Source: Eremomyces bilateralis CBS 781.70 (taxonomy: Eukaryota; Ascomycota; Dothideomycetes; Eremomycetales; Eremomycetaceae). Taken from it: a stretch of 64,000 nucleotides of DNA. Numbering within the stretch: the stretch's first letter is position 1; each line of letters starts with the position of its first letter. Made by a program: the position numbers and the translations under genes. The stretch is from contig NW_022985076.1 of the NCBI RefSeq assembly GCF_010015585.1, positions 186,001 through 250,000 of the forward strand. The letters run 5' to 3'. The notes beneath the pieces were generated by a model. It was not told the DNA's origin. It searched no databases and worked only from the letters and a program-made list of their open reading frames with translations. This document shows positions 1-10,931 of this stretch, piece by piece.

Positions 1-214
1 AAAATACTCCCATTGAAAAAGCGAAGATCGAACAGCCTCGAGAGGATCGAGAGTTCCGAGAACCCCTCCTTTGAGTCTCGCCAACGCCTAGGCCGATGCG
101 GAGATTTCAGCATCTGAATTAGTGGATCCGCATCGCAGAGCCGTCCCGAACGCCGTTCAAAGTCTATCTGCAAGTAAGAAAATAAGCCGAAAGAAATTCA
201 CGGACGAAAGTCGA
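1..214. other. Left edge, no gene seen
   Basis: This short stretch lies downstream of the stop codon of the mannosyltransferase gene on the minus strand. I see no conserved reading frame. It probably holds the 3' untranslated region of that gene. Confidence 0.5.
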
Positions 215-1732
215 CTACTGTTCACCCTCCCCATCCGCGTTCTCCCCCGTCTCCTCCGACGCCTCCCCCTGATTTCGCAGCGAATCCGCTACCCAATCCT
301 TCAACCGCTCCCAGCGACTCCGATTCAACTTATTGCTCAGCGTCCGATAATTGTACATCTCGCCCCAGCAATCGCGGCCCCACTCGCAGCCGGCCATGTT
401 GACGACGAAGTCGCGCGCGGACTCCTGATAGTGGATGTGGGGATCGTCGCCCTCGCCGCAGGCGCCGGGGGGGAAGGAGTTAAGTTTGCGCTGGGGGATG
501 AAGGCGACGTGGGGGCGGACCCAGGGCTGGTGGCGGTAGAGGTGCTCGAGGGCGTCCTGCTCTTTATGTTCCCAGTCCATGTGCTTCTGCTCGTAGCCGA
601 CGGGGTCCCACCAGATGTCAAGGAGGCGGTCGGTCCAGACGGAGCGGCGGACGAGGAAGGAGCCGAGGTTGAAGCCGGAGCAGTCTTGCGGGACGATGAG
701 GTGGATGGAGGAAGGGAGGTTGTCGCCGGTGGGAGAGCGGGTGGCGGGATCGAGGTAGGTGGCGGTGAGGGGGTGGGTGATGTTGAGGGGGTTGTAGTAG
801 TTAATGTCGCGGTAGGTGTTTTGGGTGAGGTCGGAGAAGATGTGGGATTGGAGGGAGTAGCTGGGTTCCATGATGAAGGTGTTGAGGTCAAGCCACCAGA
901 ACCTGGTTCACGTCAGAATTATATGGATTTGTTGGAAAAAAAGGGGGCTTACCACTCCGCTTGCGGGTACTTGCGCATGGTGTTGCGGATCGTGTCGACT
1001 TTCTCCCAGCTTTCTCGCCATTCGTGGGCATAGCGTTTCTTCGTGGTCATGTCGACGATTTCCAGCTCGTATCCCCATTTCTTCGCGTAGCGTTTCTTGT
1101 TCTTGATGCTGTCTCGCTCGATCGCCCATTCCCTCGGCCCTTTCCACTCCATGACTCCGCCGCCCTCGTTCGCCGCCAACATGATGACGAAATTGCTTCC
1201 GCCGCCCAACATCGGCGCTCGTCTGTACACTCGATGCAGCGCTGTCCTATGATTAGCCTCCCTTCCAAAGTACCGGAAACCCGAAATACTCACGTGTTAC
1301 ATAAAATAAGAACGCCAAAGCCAACAACACCACCACCACCAACCCCCTCATCTTCATCTTCCGCAACACCCTCCCCCCTAACGTCACCACATCACCCCAT
1401 CGCATCCCTCGCCTCGTTGCCCACCTCCCCCTCCCCAACTTCTCCTTCTCCGCAAACTGCCCCGGCGCAAACTCCGGCAATCTCTGCGATATCCGTCGGA
1501 AATGTCGCGCGAAGAAACCTTGGTTCCGGGTCGAGAACGACGGATACCCGCGCACCTCCGCGCTACGCGCCGCCGCCGTCGCCCACGACACGTCGTTCGC
1601 GCTGCCGTTCATGTAGCCGCTGCTGCCGGGACGAGGAGAGGGGCGGCGGCTGGGCCCTGTGCGTGGGGTCATGAGGCCCGGGGTCGACCAGCCGCCGCCG
1701 CGTTGGGGGGAGGGAGAGCGGGAGAGAGACAT
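215..1732 (-). CDS. MNN10: MNN10-like alpha-1,6-mannosyltransferase (GT34)
   Basis: A Golgi type II membrane glycosyltransferase of the GMA12/MNN10 family (GT34), expected to act in the mannan polymerase complex that extends the alpha-1,6 N-glycan backbone. The exons read 1732-1294, 1241-953 and 902-215, giving about 471 residues. Introns are 1293-1242 (GTGAGT...CAG) and 952-903 (GTAAGC...CAG), and both close in frame. The order is a Ser/Pro-rich cytosolic tail, a basic patch, a membrane anchor (VVVVLLALAFLFYV, near residues 131-146) and a luminal catalytic domain. That domain has the family pieces GGGSNFVIMLAANEGGG, then WFWWLDLNTFIMEP around the metal-binding Asp, and a later HMDWEHKEQDALEHL block. 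I chose the Met at 1732 because MSLSRSPSPxxGGGW resembles what I recall of Aspergillus homologues. The frame stays open up to an ATG at 2047, so an N-terminal extension of 105 residues is possible. Yeast Mnn11 is a less likely identity. Confidence 0.85.
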
Positions 1733-4167
1733 GGGGTGGGCAGGGGTGCCGGGGATCGCGGAGAGAGGGTGACCGAAGCGGTCGGGTGGGAGGGAGGAGG
1801 TCGATGCAGAGGTAGGATTTGAGGGATCAGTGAGATTCGATGTTTGGAGGTGGAGGGAGGAGGGCCGTCTGCGATGGTGAGAGTGGGTGGTGGTCGGGGA
1901 TGGGATGGACGCCAGGGTTACGACGCCGCGTAGGGCAGTGGAGGATTGGGGATGGTTGGTCGTGAGGACGGTCGGGATATTATTGAGGTTTTGGTGATAG
2001 TCGTACAGACGGTCAGGAAGGGGATGATCGGTTACGGGAGCGAACACATCGACGCGGACGATGAGCGGGAGTCGTCAGAGCCGGCGACATGCGGCTGAAG
2101 GAAAGGATCCACGTCGTTCGAGGAGCGTAGTAAGTGTCGACGGTTGAAGATTTGAATGTACGATCGGTGGATTCTAGGTATGGTTGTACGGGTGCTGCAG
2201 GTCTACTGTTCGGTGAGCAATGTGGTACAGTATACGGAGTAATACGGTGAATGGGGGAACAAAGTTTCTAGCCTGAGAGATGGAGTTTGAAAAGTCCAAG
2301 ACCCTTAGTGGTTCAACACTGGTGAAGGGAACAGGGATGGGGGTCATACAAGGATCGGCGGCCCTGGCTGCTCAGTCACCTTATTATTGCTGCCTCTGTC
2401 GATGTCTGGATTGAACTCTCTCCCTCTCAGCAATTTCACCATCGATTGCAAATCCCCGATGAAAGCTGGAAACTGTGAGCAATGGCGATGGAGGAGGGGG
2501 GTTTAAGACCGAAGGGTACCTATGCGTAATAGGAGAGAGCAAAGTGTCTGATGACCCTCGATGTCAGAAACGGGGATCATCAAGACTCTCCAAGAAAAGA
2601 ACAACGAATGCAACGTCAGGGATTCCTCATCTTAATTTGGTCCCCCTTGGATGCTTGATACGAGTTGATAGGCTTTACAATCGAGTGGCGTGCTTTCATT
2701 CCCGTCGCTCTGGAGGTGGACTCGGATTTATGTTGGATTCATCGTCAGACGTTGATCTATCAGATCCGATCTCACCAAATAATTAATTCATACAAGGGGT
2801 TCTTGGAACCTTGATCGTTGGGGTGTCGTGTCTTTTGGTTGATGGATCTCAACCAGGCATTTCATCGCTCAACTGAATCAGCCATATTAAGCTACTCTGG
2901 AGCCACAGCGAGTCAAGTGAAGGGCAGCCTGGAAGATTCGAGTGGCTTGTTAATTAAGGACTTGCTGACTTGATGACTTGCTGACATCCTGACCTCCAGA
3001 CTGGTACTAAGAACGATGGATCTGCAAAACTCTTAGTTAAACATACTACAATAGCTTAAGGGGATTCAGGGAATCCAGGGAATTCCGGAATTTTTTCTGG
3101 TAGAAATTCGAATCCAATTGGCAAAGTATTGAACTCTCGGCTCTCAATGGCATTTTTGGCGCCTTCCTTAAAGCCCCTTGCTCCTTCCCAACCGGGCTCC
3201 ACGGGCACACCACGTGGCACGTGATGCCATTTCATATTTGTCATCCAGTCACCTGACTCGAATCTCGATGTTGAGGCTTACATGATTCTTCGCCATCTCG
3301 AACCTCCTCAGTCTGGGAGAGACGTTGACTTACTGGATTACAGGAAACAATATCTATAGCCATGGAAGAAACACGCTGGAAAGTAGAAACACTGAATGTC
3401 GTGCAGCAGCCCACTGAATCCAGTTTTCCGCATCTCGACCGCCGAGCCGCCTGTCCTATTGGGTCGCGTGCCAGGGTTTATTTTTGGTCGTCGACCGCAA
3501 GCGCCCAATGGCCTCCATCCGACTGGCATCCCGCTTCACCAACTTCCTCTTTATCCAACCACTCGTCGTCCTTCCGCTTCTCTGCAACCGCTCGACAATG
3601 AGGCTCCATTTACTTGGACGAATGAAACGCCCTTCGTCGCGTGAGTGTCGGATGAGCTGTTGTAGGACGCATTGGATCTGCCGCTCTATGGTTGTCTGGG
3701 GTGGATGATTCGTGTAGCCGCGTCATGGAGGGAAATGTAGGCAAATGGGTGGGATTTCTAGACTTCTAGACTTCTAGACTTCTCATTTCTTCCTCGTGCT
3801 TGAACCTTGTTATTGTCGTGTTCTTCGAAAGGGTTTATTGTTGCGTGTTGCTATTGTTTATTGATCGCTATTGTCCTTCGCTTACAGTATTGAATTACCT
3901 TCTACCATTTCACCTGCTGCCTACGGCTCTCGACAATAGGAACGTTGATAGCCAGAGCAGCATCTTCGCCTTATTAGCTTCGACCTTCTTTGTTCTCGAG
4001 ACTCTCGATCACTCTTTGTCACTTTCGCTCCCAATGCCTAGACAGGTCCTCGACAGAGTCTCACCCTAACCTCTCCTTTGTTCTACATCACCTTCTTTCG
4101 ATCACCGATTTGCCTTCGTGCAGGACACTAGCATTTCTAATATTCACACGCAAAAACTACTCACGTC
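1733..4167. other. Long intergenic region between divergent genes
   Basis: About 2.4 kb separates the mannosyltransferase (-) from the membrane glycoprotein (+). The short frames present (for example near 2475-2786 and 3362-3708) overlap each other in several frames and show no conserved motif. The part next to 2047 is an open extension of the mannosyltransferase frame. The stretch holds the two 5' regions, one TACGGAGTA nonamer at 2233-2241, a CACGTG near 3217 and a small 8-bp tandem repeat near 3755. Confidence 0.5.
3755..3783. repeat. 8-bp tandem repeat (GACTTCTA)
   Basis: The unit GACTTCTA occurs about three and a half times head to tail, some 385 bp upstream of the glycoprotein start codon. 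It is a short microsatellite-like array with no evident function. Confidence 0.7.
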
Positions 4168-7100
4168 ATGCGGACATTGGACCAAATCGGCCTTAGACAC
4201 ACGAAGGATTCGGATTCTCCGAAACACTTCGGGGACGTCAAATCTCACCATGTGAACTATCGGACGCAAACGTTCGACAAAACTCCACACAGTACAACGG
4301 CCGAGATCGAAGAACCGGAAGCATACTACCGAGACTACAGCCGCGGCGCCAAAGGCGGGCTGACAGTTCCAGAAAAACCCGCCTCCAGCTCTCTGAGAGG
4401 GCTAGGAATATCCAGGGCAAGGGCCAATTCGGGGAGCCAACGGTTATATTCACGGCGGTTGAAATCACGGCAAGCATTGGCTCGAGCGGGAATTTCGGTA
4501 AAGCCCGGTATCCGAGTCGACACCAGCGTTTCGCGGCATCGAGCCGTACCTCCCTTACAACTATATCCATCGGAAGAAAAGCCGAAGCGGAAGACGCGGG
4601 TGAAGCGACAGGAAAAGCCGCAGAGATCCTACGACAGCGACCCGTCACCGAACTCGCCGATTACACCAACAATTCTGGTTACCCCAGCGAAGGAAGATGA
4701 CAGTGCCACAAACCCGCAATCGACCATTCGAAGGAGGCCACGTGCAACGTCGAGTATCTACTCGGTGAACACGGCTGGATATCGACCAAATCGGCAGACC
4801 GAGGACATCCCACCCATGCCCACATTCCGACCTGAAGATTACATTGCTGACAGTTCCGCGTTTGGGCTCCCGGTCGGTACACCAGGGGGGCCGAAAAGAA
4901 ATCCGCGAGACTCATCAGCCACTGTGTTCGAAGAGGAGTCAGAGGGGAAAACGAGAAGACGCGTAGAGTCAACCGCGACACTGTTTGAGGAGGACGATAC
5001 ACCTATCGGACCCAACGCCCAAAGAAACCGACCGACTGCGAATCTGACTGTCGATACCACCCTCCTCCCAACGCCACGTAGATCACGCGGCTGGTGGAAC
5101 GTCATCACCACGCCGTTCGAACTCACCCGCTCCGCCAGCGCCCGGTGGCTCGGCACGCCGACAGAAGATGGGGAGAGCACCCCAATCGTGCCGGAGATCG
5201 CGGAGAAGTATAAAGCACACGATTCAGACTCCGATACCGCGACCGACATCGATTCAAAACGCAGCTCCATGGACGAGAAGCACGCGACGGAGTTTCTAGG
5301 CGCGACGCTGGATCGGTCGTTGCCACCTACCCCTATGGACCCGGATGGATTCTACGGACGAAACCCTCCGACTAGGGCTAGGATGCGCGAGAAGGAGATC
5401 AATACCTCTCGCGCGAGCTACATCAGCCCGGACGATCGCGAGGTGCCCATCATCCTTGGTCACGACCTCAAAATCGCATTCGAGATAAAGAACTCCCGGG
5501 AGAGAGGTGGTATGGTACCTTCACGCGGTCCGCAACGTGATATCGCTTCGCCGGACTCGCATAGGAGTGAGATGTCTCCGGTGGTCGGCGTTGCGGCAAC
5601 AGGGACGGTGGTGGCTCCTGGGACTATAAAAGCACCTACGCCCCCACCGCCCGTTCGTGCACCCCCAGCACAGTCAAGACCTCAGCCAGAACAGTCGAGC
5701 GGCATATCAAGTTGCATGTCGTCTTCCCCACGTCGTCTGCCTTCATACATGGGCAGCTCTGGCTCCCGCACCAACCCGCGAGAAGCGCAAGCTTATCCAA
5801 CTCAGTATGTGATCCCGATGGAACAGTACCAAGCCTACGTCCGGGAGGCCGAAAGGGAGAGCGGTAGGGTAAAGGAAAAGCCCAAGCGGACTTTCAACTT
5901 CACCTTCTTCCCGTGGAAAAAACAGCGAAAGCACGAGACCGTTACGGAGAAGAAGCGGCGGCGAAAGAGATGCTGCCTCGTCGGCTGCATTTGCATCTCG
6001 CTCCTCGCCCTCGTCGCCCTGATCGTCGCGCTCGCCATGACCTTGACGCGACGCGCCCCGAAAGACATGCCCGTGCAGTCCCAGTGGCTAAACCTGACCA
6101 ACTACCCACCCATCCCCACCGGGGTCATGACTGTTGCGCGTCCGCGACTGGACTCCATCGTGAACGGCTGCGTCAACCCTACGACGATGTGGAGCTGCTC
6201 CGTCCCCAAAGAAGAGCAGCCATCTATCGCGCCGAACAACCCGGATGAGCCGAACTTCCGGCTAGAGATCCGGTTCAATAACGGGACGGGCCTACCTGGA
6301 ACGGATGTCCTTGGGAAGCGCGACGCGTTCACGGACTCTTTGTTCCGTCCGTCGCCGGACCCTCCGAGCCTGGAAGATCAGGCGTTTCTGGGGAACACGA
6401 CGGATAATAATACGCTTCCTTTTGAGGGTGAGGAGACGCCGTTCTTCATCACCTTCCTCCCCGCTAGCGAACTCGCTCCCGACGACCCTGGCCTCGCCAA
6501 ACGCCAAACCACCGACGAGGACCCCGACTCCTCCACTGATTCCACCTCCACCTCCACCTCCACCTCCACCTCCACCTCCACCTCCACATCCATCTCTAAC
6601 CTCAACCTCGGCACCCTCATCCCCCTCCCTTCTATCCTCCCCAACGGCCTCGCCGCTCCCGCCTCCCTCCACCCCCTTCCCTCCGCCCAACCCCTCCGTC
6701 TCTACAACCGCGGCCGTCCCACCGAGCACTACGGCTTCTACACCTACTTCCCGCGCAGCATCTTCCTCAAGTCCGTCAGCTTCGTCAATGTCTCCGACCC
6801 CGGGCTGGGGGAGATCGCGGCGGACGAGGATGGTGGGGCTGCGTTTGAAGGGGCGAGTGCGAGGTGTACATGGGCGCAGACGAGGTTTTTGGTGCAGATT
6901 TGGACGAGGGGGGAGGGCGCAGTGAAGGTGATGGATGCGGAGGGCGGCGACAAGGCGCAAACTTCGACTTCGACAACTTCTTCTTCTTCTTCTTCACGTG
7001 CCGACGTCCGCGCCGCCGACTCCTCCGCCAACGCCCTCCTCCGCCCCGGCTCCTTCCCCTACCCCCTCACCATCACCCTCGATCGGCACGGCGGCGACCT

Positions 7101-7329
7101 GCAGAACAAGATGATCTACTGCTACCAGCTGGACGCGCGGGGGCGGATCGTCGGCGACAGCAATAAGATTCAGGTGGAGTTACGGTCGTTTGGTGGGACG
7201 CCGGTGAATCCGAGTCGGGGGCCGTTCGAGACGACGAGGGTGGGTGTGGGGGAGGGGGGCCCCGGGGGGATTGATGGGGGGGATGCGGGGTGTGGGTGTC
7301 GGTGGGCAAATTGGGTGGTGGATCGATAG
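4168..7329 (+). CDS. Large single-pass membrane glycoprotein, fungal-specific
   Basis: One uninterrupted frame of 1053 residues. Residues 1 to about 590 are hydrophilic, basic and low in complexity, with many Ser/Pro/Arg stretches, so probably disordered and cytosolic. A strongly basic patch (KKRRRKR, residues 595-601) and a Cys cluster (602-603, 607, 609) lead into one membrane segment at about 604-626. The remaining 430 residues look extracellular. They carry N-glycosylation sequons (NLT, NGT, NTT), a conserved-looking segment around CVNPTTMWSCSVP, a Thr/Ser run coded by a CCACCT microsatellite, and two Lys-Arg sites (717-718 and 778-779) that resemble Kex2 cleavage sites. The layout resembles proteins that Aspergillus annotations call 'glycoprotein X', but this is from memory and gives no function. 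A wall or surface sensor or anchor role is inference. Confidence 0.75.
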   Translation: MRTLDQIGLRHTKDSDSPKHFGDVKSHHVNYRTQTFDKTPHSTTAEIEEPEAYYRDYSRGAKGGLTVPEKPASSSLRGLGISRARANSGSQRLYSRRLKSRQALARAGISVKPGIRVDTSVSRHRAVPPLQLYPSEEKPKRKTRVKRQEKPQRSYDSDPSPNSPITPTILVTPAKEDDSATNPQSTIRRRPRATSSIYSVNTAGYRPNRQTEDIPPMPTFRPEDYIADSSAFGLPVGTPGGPKRNPRDSSATVFEEESEGKTRRRVESTATLFEEDDTPIGPNAQRNRPTANLTVDTTLLPTPRRSRGWWNVITTPFELTRSASARWLGTPTEDGESTPIVPEIAEKYKAHDSDSDTATDIDSKRSSMDEKHATEFLGATLDRSLPPTPMDPDGFYGRNPPTRARMREKEINTSRASYISPDDREVPIILGHDLKIAFEIKNSRERGGMVPSRGPQRDIASPDSHRSEMSPVVGVAATGTVVAPGTIKAPTPPPPVRAPPAQSRPQPEQSSGISSCMSSSPRRLPSYMGSSGSRTNPREAQAYPTQYVIPMEQYQAYVREAERESGRVKEKPKRTFNFTFFPWKKQRKHETVTEKKRRRKRCCLVGCICISLLALVALIVALAMTLTRRAPKDMPVQSQWLNLTNYPPIPTGVMTVARPRLDSIVNGCVNPTTMWSCSVPKEEQPSIAPNNPDEPNFRLEIRFNNGTGLPGTDVLGKRDAFTDSLFRPSPDPPSLEDQAFLGNTTDNNTLPFEGEETPFFITFLPASELAPDDPGLAKRQTTDEDPDSSTDSTSTSTSTSTSTSTSTSISNLNLGTLIPLPSILPNGLAAPASLHPLPSAQPLRLYNRGRPTEHYGFYTYFPRSIFLKSVSFVNVSDPGLGEIAADEDGGAAFEGASARCTWAQTRFLVQIWTRGEGAVKVMDAEGGDKAQTSTSTTSSSSSSRADVRAADSSANALLRPGSFPYPLTITLDRHGGDLQNKMIYCYQLDARGRIVGDSNKIQVELRSFGGTPVNPSRGPFETTRVGVGEGGPGGIDGGDAGCGCRWANWVVDR
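6541..6586. repeat. In-frame CCACCT microsatellite
   Basis: About seven to eight hexamer copies lie inside the glycoprotein gene and encode an alternating Ser-Thr run in the predicted ectodomain, a likely O-glycosylated linker that could vary in length between strains. A second short array, TTC repeats at about 6978-6995, encodes a Ser run in the same gene. Confidence 0.8.
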
Positions 7330-7752
7330 GGGGTATATAGAGGAGAGATGAAGGGAAAATAAAAGAGAGAGGGACGAGGGATGTCGAGATGGGCAACGGA
7401 GATACGAGAGACCGAAATAATATTATTCATGTCGGATAGCATAGCATTGCACTAGACGGCGTTGGCGTTTTCGGATGCGGGAGATTGCTCTTTCGATGTC
7501 CCATCCAATGTAATCTATCACCAAATGCGCTGTTTCCCATCCTTTGCGCATTGCAGGTATCCTGACCATACGATCTTCCTTCCGAGCTGTGTCGATATCG
7601 CAGGGTTTCTTTCCCATCGGATTGCGCCGTCCATGCATTTCTCATTGCGCCGGTCCGCTTAACATATAATGATGCGGTTTCAAAGCTCCCACTGTATACA
7701 AGTAATGGTACACGCTGATTCCACCGCCCTTCTCTTTCTCCCGTAGCCGCAA
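7330..7752. other. Convergent intergenic gap
   Basis: The glycoprotein gene (+) and MRP10 (-) end towards each other across 423 bp. I see only overlapping short frames with no recognisable product. It should hold the two 3' ends. Confidence 0.5.
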
Positions 7753-8247
7753 TCAACCCCGTTTATGCGGCCCCTTCATATATCGATACATCCTTGCCAG
7801 GTGGTAATTGATCGTGCTCTTCGATTTCTGCGGCGCTTTCTGTTTCACCCGACATCAGCCATTTCGTCCAATTGATACCATGGTTTGTTGCCATCGAGGA
7901 GCGGCAAGAACGAGATGGGGAGAGAAGAGAGGGATGTTACCTGTGCGTCCATACATGCCCGCAATTGCTGTTCCATGGCCATACATCCTGACGTGGTGTA
8001 TCCCGACGACGCCCAGCATCCTGTAGTAAAATCAGTTAGCACCAAATGTTTCCTTCGTGACTTCCTTCGGCCCGGGGAAAACCGAGAGCGGAGAGGCCCA
8101 ACACGTACCAAGCACGGACGACATGATCGTAATACACGGGTTCTCGGACATCTTATTCGGTCGTCGCAGTCGGAACTTGTGCATTGGCGGCAGCCGAGGG
8201 GCCTTCAGCGCGGTCGGGCGACCGGTGACGGGGGGTTTGGGGACCAT
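7753..8247 (-). CDS. MRP10: Mitochondrial small ribosomal subunit protein mS37 (MRP10)
   Basis: A CHCH-fold protein of the mitochondrial small ribosomal subunit. It is reconstructed from exons 8247-8109, 8020-7941 and 7839-7753, giving 101 residues, close to the 95 of yeast Mrp10. No single frame covers it. Introns are 8108-8021 (GTACGT...CAG) and 7940-7840 (GTAACA...CAG). The N-terminus has the basic ribosomal segment APRLPPMHKFRLRRP. The twin CX9C motif is complete: Cys38-Cys48 and Cys59-Cys69 around a WASSGYTTSG linker. The end reads INYHLARMYRYMKGPHKRG, matching the family. Such proteins are normally oxidised by the Mia40 pathway in the intermembrane space. The gene shares a 382-bp divergent promoter with the unrecognised gene at 8630. 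Confidence 0.9.
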
Positions 8248-8629
8248 CGTGGCAGAGGATTAGGGTGGGATGTCGGTGGGAGAGGCTATGACATGGTGTG
8301 GAGAGGAAGGCGCTCGCTCAGGGTCGATTGACGGCGTGAGGATCAGAATCTTGGTTGGATTGATGGATTGAACTTCTTGAAGTTGGTGATTTGCAGGGAT
8401 GGATGGTGTCACGTGACGTCGGATGTTTCTCAGAAATGGATGATAAGGGTTGCGGTCACGTGCCGTCGTGCAGGTCACCCACCAACAGTTTGTTTACACC
8501 TCCAGGGTTCCGCACCCAATTCATCACCAAGTCAAGACACAACTCCTCCGAACGTTTTTCCCTTCCACGCCATCCACCATCCTCATGCCGTCCCCACCAT
8601 ATTGTCTATAACTAAATTATTCCACAACC
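8248..8629. promoter_or_regulatory. Divergent promoter with two CACGTG sites
   Basis: The 382 bp between the MRP10 start (-) and the next gene (+) contains a perfect palindrome GTCACGTGAC at 8408-8417, followed directly by GTC to make a CRE-like TGACGTC, and a second GTCACGTG at 8455-8462. CACGTG cores are bound by bHLH factors such as Cbf1. That these sites drive either gene is inference. Confidence 0.5.
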
Positions 8630-10931
8630 ATGCCGGTGGAACTCATATTCCCCCTTTCGAACGAGGACCCGCCCTCGCGCCCGTCCCGCTCGACACCACC
8701 CCCCCACGACCCCTACCACCCCATCTTCTCCCCCGGCGCGCTCCCCCTCCCCAAAGTCCATCGCGGTTGGGAACGCGCCCCGGAATCCCCGTTCGTCAAG
8801 CGTGGTCCGTCACATAAGATCTGGAAGCGATACGATGGCGCGCAGCTGGTCGGGGGCATGGCGACTGAGAACGCGGACGGGGAGGTTCGGCGGGTTGAGG
8901 GGGCGGCTAGGGCGGTGAAGAGGCAGAAGATTGGGGGCGCGGAGGGGAGGTCGACGCAGGTAGAGGAGGAGGAGGAGTGGGGGACGCCGCGGAGTAGGTT
9001 TCGCATCGATGGGTTCGAGATATGGATGCTAATGTGGCGTAGGGAAACGTGCCGCTCCGCAAATTTCAGCTGTGCAAGACTTTCCTGGACCGAACAGTCC
9101 CACCGGTGCTGTCAGCGTGTCCGTGGGTGAGATTGCATCAACGCCAACCAGAATTCAACGTGATGGAACGCTTGAACCTACCGTTGTTGAAGGAGACGCC
9201 AACTCCTGCGAAAACATCATTAACACTACGGCAACTGATCACATGGAAGGGCCCAATCCTGTATCCACTGGCGGCGAAGAGTCATGTGGCCAGAGCGGGA
9301 ACCCATCAGTTGAAGCGGGGGAAACACAGTCACCCAGCGACTCTGAATATGCCACAGCAGGTGCTGAGCACGATCCCCTGGTGAATGAAAGGGTAGCCAA
9401 TGATGCAGAAACAGAGACATCTACAACAGATAACGAAGGATCTGAGCATGAAGCCACTGAGACCATGCGTCTAGAAAACGACCAAGTGCTGCATTTCATG
9501 GTTCCGCCAGCCGTAGACAACAGCACTGAACTCTGTGTCCTCGGCGCACCTGACACAACTACGGACGAGAATGAGGCCGCATCGCTAGATGAAGACACGA
9601 TGTCTCCCACGCAGGAGGTGACTCTCACGGGACCGCAGTTTCCCAATATCCATCTCGACTACGATACCGAGATCCTGAAAGATTTCCTGTCGCGCGCTGC
9701 GGCTAGCAAGGCATCAAAATCAACCAATGCGACGAGGAGGGAATCAATCGAGAATCGTCGGGATTCCGATAAGGTCCGTGAGGCTCTGTCGTCGCCCACG
9801 AAAGCGCTGCAGGAGAAAGAATTGGCGTCACCGACGATGAATTTAGAGCTTCCATCAATGCCTATGGTTCCTAATATTCCTAAAGAGAATTCCACCATCG
9901 AGCTATCACTTAGCACGGATGGAGCTAATGATGCGGTGAGCAACAAGCCATGGACAGGCGAAGAAGACACAATCACCAGCTCGTGGAATCCACGACGCTC
10001 GCTTCGAGCACGGCCTCCGGTTGATCCTCAAACCCAAACCAAGAAGATTAAGATTTCCTTGAACGACACCCACGAGACGATTAAGCTCCGAACCGAAACG
10101 CGAGAACTGGCGAACATGACGAGACGAAATACAGGCCGGAACAAGTTCGGGGCGCAGAATGTCCGGTACCGGCTCAAGTCCCTGGCAACTGACTCTGAAA
10201 ATTTGTTCGAAGAGCTTCCCGGAGAATCAGTCAATGCGTCCGAGAAGCGGAAGCAATTGCAATGGCATGAAAGCGTTGATGAGATGGAGGTGATCCGGGA
10301 GGCTGCAGCTAAGGCTATTGACGCCGTCCCGAGCACTACGGAAGAGGCTCAGGTCGATGATTTGGTGGTACCCAGCCCCGCCAGAAGATCGTTGAGAGCC
10401 CGTAGCGCTTCGCAACGACAACGAACACCGCGTACCAAACGGACGAAAGGGCTGGGTTCCACGAACGGCACGCCTGGCAAAGTGCCTAAGAATTCGATGC
10501 TCGACACCGCACAGGAAGAGGCGTCGACCGCCGCGGAAGAGCAAAGTGGCAAGCAGCCAACGACAACCACCACTTCAAAGTCCAATATCTCGTCTCTCCC
10601 TAAACCCGCACCCCTTCCCGCCGTCTCCCTCTCCGTCGTCTCAGAAAGCACCCCGACAACCCGCTCACTCAAACCTCCCACCACCAACGCCCTCACCACC
10701 AAGCCCGAGGGCGCCCTCAACGCCGACAACGGCAGCGACGCTGCGTCCGAACCCGCCGTCAAAGAGCCGACCCCACGACCCGTAGAGCGAAAGAGCCGGC
10801 TCGTGCCGCCGCGGAAAGTCAAGCTCGACGCGATCGCGCCGCTGGTGGAGGGGAAGGAGAATCGGTTGGGGGTGGCGAAGAAGTTGGGTGGGGGGGCGGG
10901 GGAGGCGAGGAAGCGGAGGGTTAGAGGGTAG
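8630..10931 (+). CDS. Unrecognised charged, largely disordered protein
   Basis: Two exons, 8630-8993 and 9070-10931, joined across an intron with GTAGGT donor, a TGCTAAT branch site and TTTCAG acceptor, give 741 residues. The first exon begins MPVELIFPLSNEDPPSRP and reads through a proline-rich segment to an acidic EEEEEW run. The middle is rich in Thr, Ser and Glu. A more ordered-looking basic region near residues 420-500 reads PRRSLRARPP, then TRRNTGRNKFGAQNVRYRLK. The C-terminus is again basic (RLVPPRKVKLDAIAPL, KRRVRG). This pattern is common in nuclear chromosome-associated proteins, but I recognise no named domain and assign no function. The gene is divergent from MRP10. Confidence 0.7.

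Noticed and set aside
1733-2047. N-terminal extension of the mannosyltransferase frame to the ATG at 2047
   Set aside because: The 105 residues are low in complexity, and the internal MSLSRSPSP start resembles homologues better. It was kept only as an alternative.
2475-2786. 103-codon plus-strand frame
   Set aside because: No conserved motif, AT-rich surroundings and no splice partners. It is probably random.
3755-3783. TTCTAGAC repeats as a heat-shock element
   Set aside because: The triplets facing TTC are GAC rather than GAA, and no heat-shock gene follows.
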